Assembly: GCF_001544915.2 (NCBI RefSeq)
Contig: NZ_FCOE02000010.1
Location: forward strand, 186,001-250,000
Reading direction: 5' to 3'
Length of the DNA stretch: 64,000 nucleotides
Source of the DNA: Caballeronia pedi
Lineage (GTDB): Bacteria; Pseudomonadota; Gammaproteobacteria; Burkholderiales; Burkholderiaceae
Part shown: positions 63,328 to 64,000 of the stretch, piece by piece
Layout of the letters: every line of letters starts with the position of its first letter
Position numbering within the stretch: position 1 is the first letter of the stretch
The notes under the pieces: model-generated
What the model saw: only the letters and a program-made list of their open reading frames with translations
What the model was told of the DNA's origin: nothing
Databases searched by the model: none
Position numbers and translations under genes: made by a program

Positions 63328-64000
63328 TCACGCCGCCTGACGCGCGCGCTGCTGCTGTTGCGCGTGCGCCGCGAGCCGCACCGCCGCGTTGGCCGCGCCA
63401 TAGCCATCGTAGCCGCCGCGCCGCTCGATCACCTCCAGGAAGAAGCGCTGATCGAGCTGCTCCGTGTACGCATGAAAGAACTCGCCGCCGCGTTCGTCGC
63501 GATCGTAGAGGATGTTGTGCTCGTGCATCTGGTCGATCTGCTCGTCGGGCAGGCCGAAGCGCGCGACCAGGTCGTCGTAGTAGTTGCGCGGGATGCGCAG
63601 GAATTTGACGCCATCGGCTTCCAGGCGGGGAATCGCGTCGAAGATATCCGGCGTGCTGAACGCGACATGATTCAGGCCCGAGCCGCGATACGTCGACAGC
63701 GACTCCGACACCGCCGTATAACGGTCCACCGAAGCATTCAGCGCGATACGCACCGAGCCGTCGCGGCTGCGCACCGCCCGGCTGCGCACGAGTCCGTACG
63801 GATCGGGCACGAGCACGGCGGCCTCGGTCTCGAAGCCGAACGCGCTACGGAAAAACAGCACCCACGTATCGAGCGCGTCGGCGGGCAGCGAAAGGCATAC
63901 GTGATCGATACGAGAAAGCGGCCCCACTTCATACGGCCCGTCGATATCGGTCAGGATGAAATCGGACTCCCAGAGCGTCGGGCCGCCGGGCGCTTCGTCG
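63328..64000 (-). CDS. QuiC/HPPD-like dioxygenase domain, N-terminus outside window
   Basis: The last 224 residues of a longer protein. The C-terminal domain has a 4-hydroxyphenylpyruvate dioxygenase-like vicinal-oxygen-chelate fold: RIDHVCLSLPADALD, GLNHVAFSTPDIF and a C-terminal RFFLEVIERRGGYDGYG, with His in the first two and Glu in the third as metal ligands. The bacterial two-domain 3-dehydroshikimate dehydratase (QuiC type), in the quinate/shikimate to protocatechuate route, has this domain at its C-terminus. The N-terminal half is beyond base 64000. Confidence 0.8.
   Translation of the reverse strand, partial: DEAPGGPTLWESDFILTDIDGPYEVGPLSRIDHVCLSLPADALDTWVLFFRSAFGFETEAAVLVPDPYGLVRSRAVRSRDGSVRIALNASVDRYTAVSESLSTYRGSGLNHVAFSTPDIFDAIPRLEADGVKFLRIPRNYYDDLVARFGLPDEQIDQMHEHNILYDRDERGGEFFHAYTEQLDQRFFLEVIERRGGYDGYGAANAAVRLAAHAQQQQRARQAA

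Overview
The window is a high-GC beta-proteobacterial chromosome, most likely a Burkholderiaceae member of the Paraburkholderia/Caballeronia type. This is inferred from the conserved host genes (parE-parC, uup, a rubredoxin, a QuiC-like dioxygenase domain) and from the porin and phage gene types; it was not tested by a search. Ordinary chromosome occupies bases 1-8582 and 62616-64000. Between them lies one integrated element of about 54 kb, bounded by a 14-bp direct repeat (8569-8582 and 62602-62615). The left copy is the 5' end of an intact tRNA-Arg(CCT) gene.

The element is a lambda/HK97-like siphovirus prophage carrying cargo at both ends. From left to right: a tyrosine integrase (8796-9893); a left cargo block on mixed strands (9961-20251) with a lipoprotein, a LuxR-type regulator, a PapD-like protein, a frameshifted Mg2+ P-type ATPase, a porin and a prolyl-oligopeptidase-family enzyme; then a long leftward late operon. 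Read in its own direction, from about 40.5 kb down to 20.4 kb, that operon encodes small and large terminase, portal, S49 head protease, capsid, connectors, tail tube, tail chaperones G/GT, tape measure, tail tip M-L-K, a fused I-J protein, a pentapeptide-repeat protein, holin, SAR endolysin and the nested Rz/Rz1 spanins.

The leftward early region (40.6-49.2 kb) encodes HNH, DUF1364 and DUF1064 nucleases, a winged-helix replication protein, ParB, and several small zinc-binding or unknown proteins. A C4-type antisense RNA lies in it at about 46.0 kb. A rightward HigB-HigA toxin-antitoxin pair and further antitoxin-like genes interrupt this region. A divergent YdaS-like Cro and short CI-like repressor pair forms the lysogeny switch at 50.3 kb, followed by a DUF7666 repeat protein and an AlpA/Xis-like protein.

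The right cargo block (52.4-62.0 kb) has a lipoprotein, cytochrome P460, a dehalogenase-type alpha/beta hydrolase, an isochorismatase-family hydrolase, a LysR-MHS transporter-class II aldolase cluster, and two membrane-anchored proteins of unknown role. The points that most merit a second look are the C4 RNA whose hairpin loop matches the ribosome-binding site of the next gene, the repeated GC hairpin/U-run terminators placed just upstream of individual phage genes, the separation of the tRNA-Arg gene from its likely native promoter, the I-J fusion, the A AAA AAC slip site in gene G, and the antisense PapD-like gene that splits the lysis cassette.
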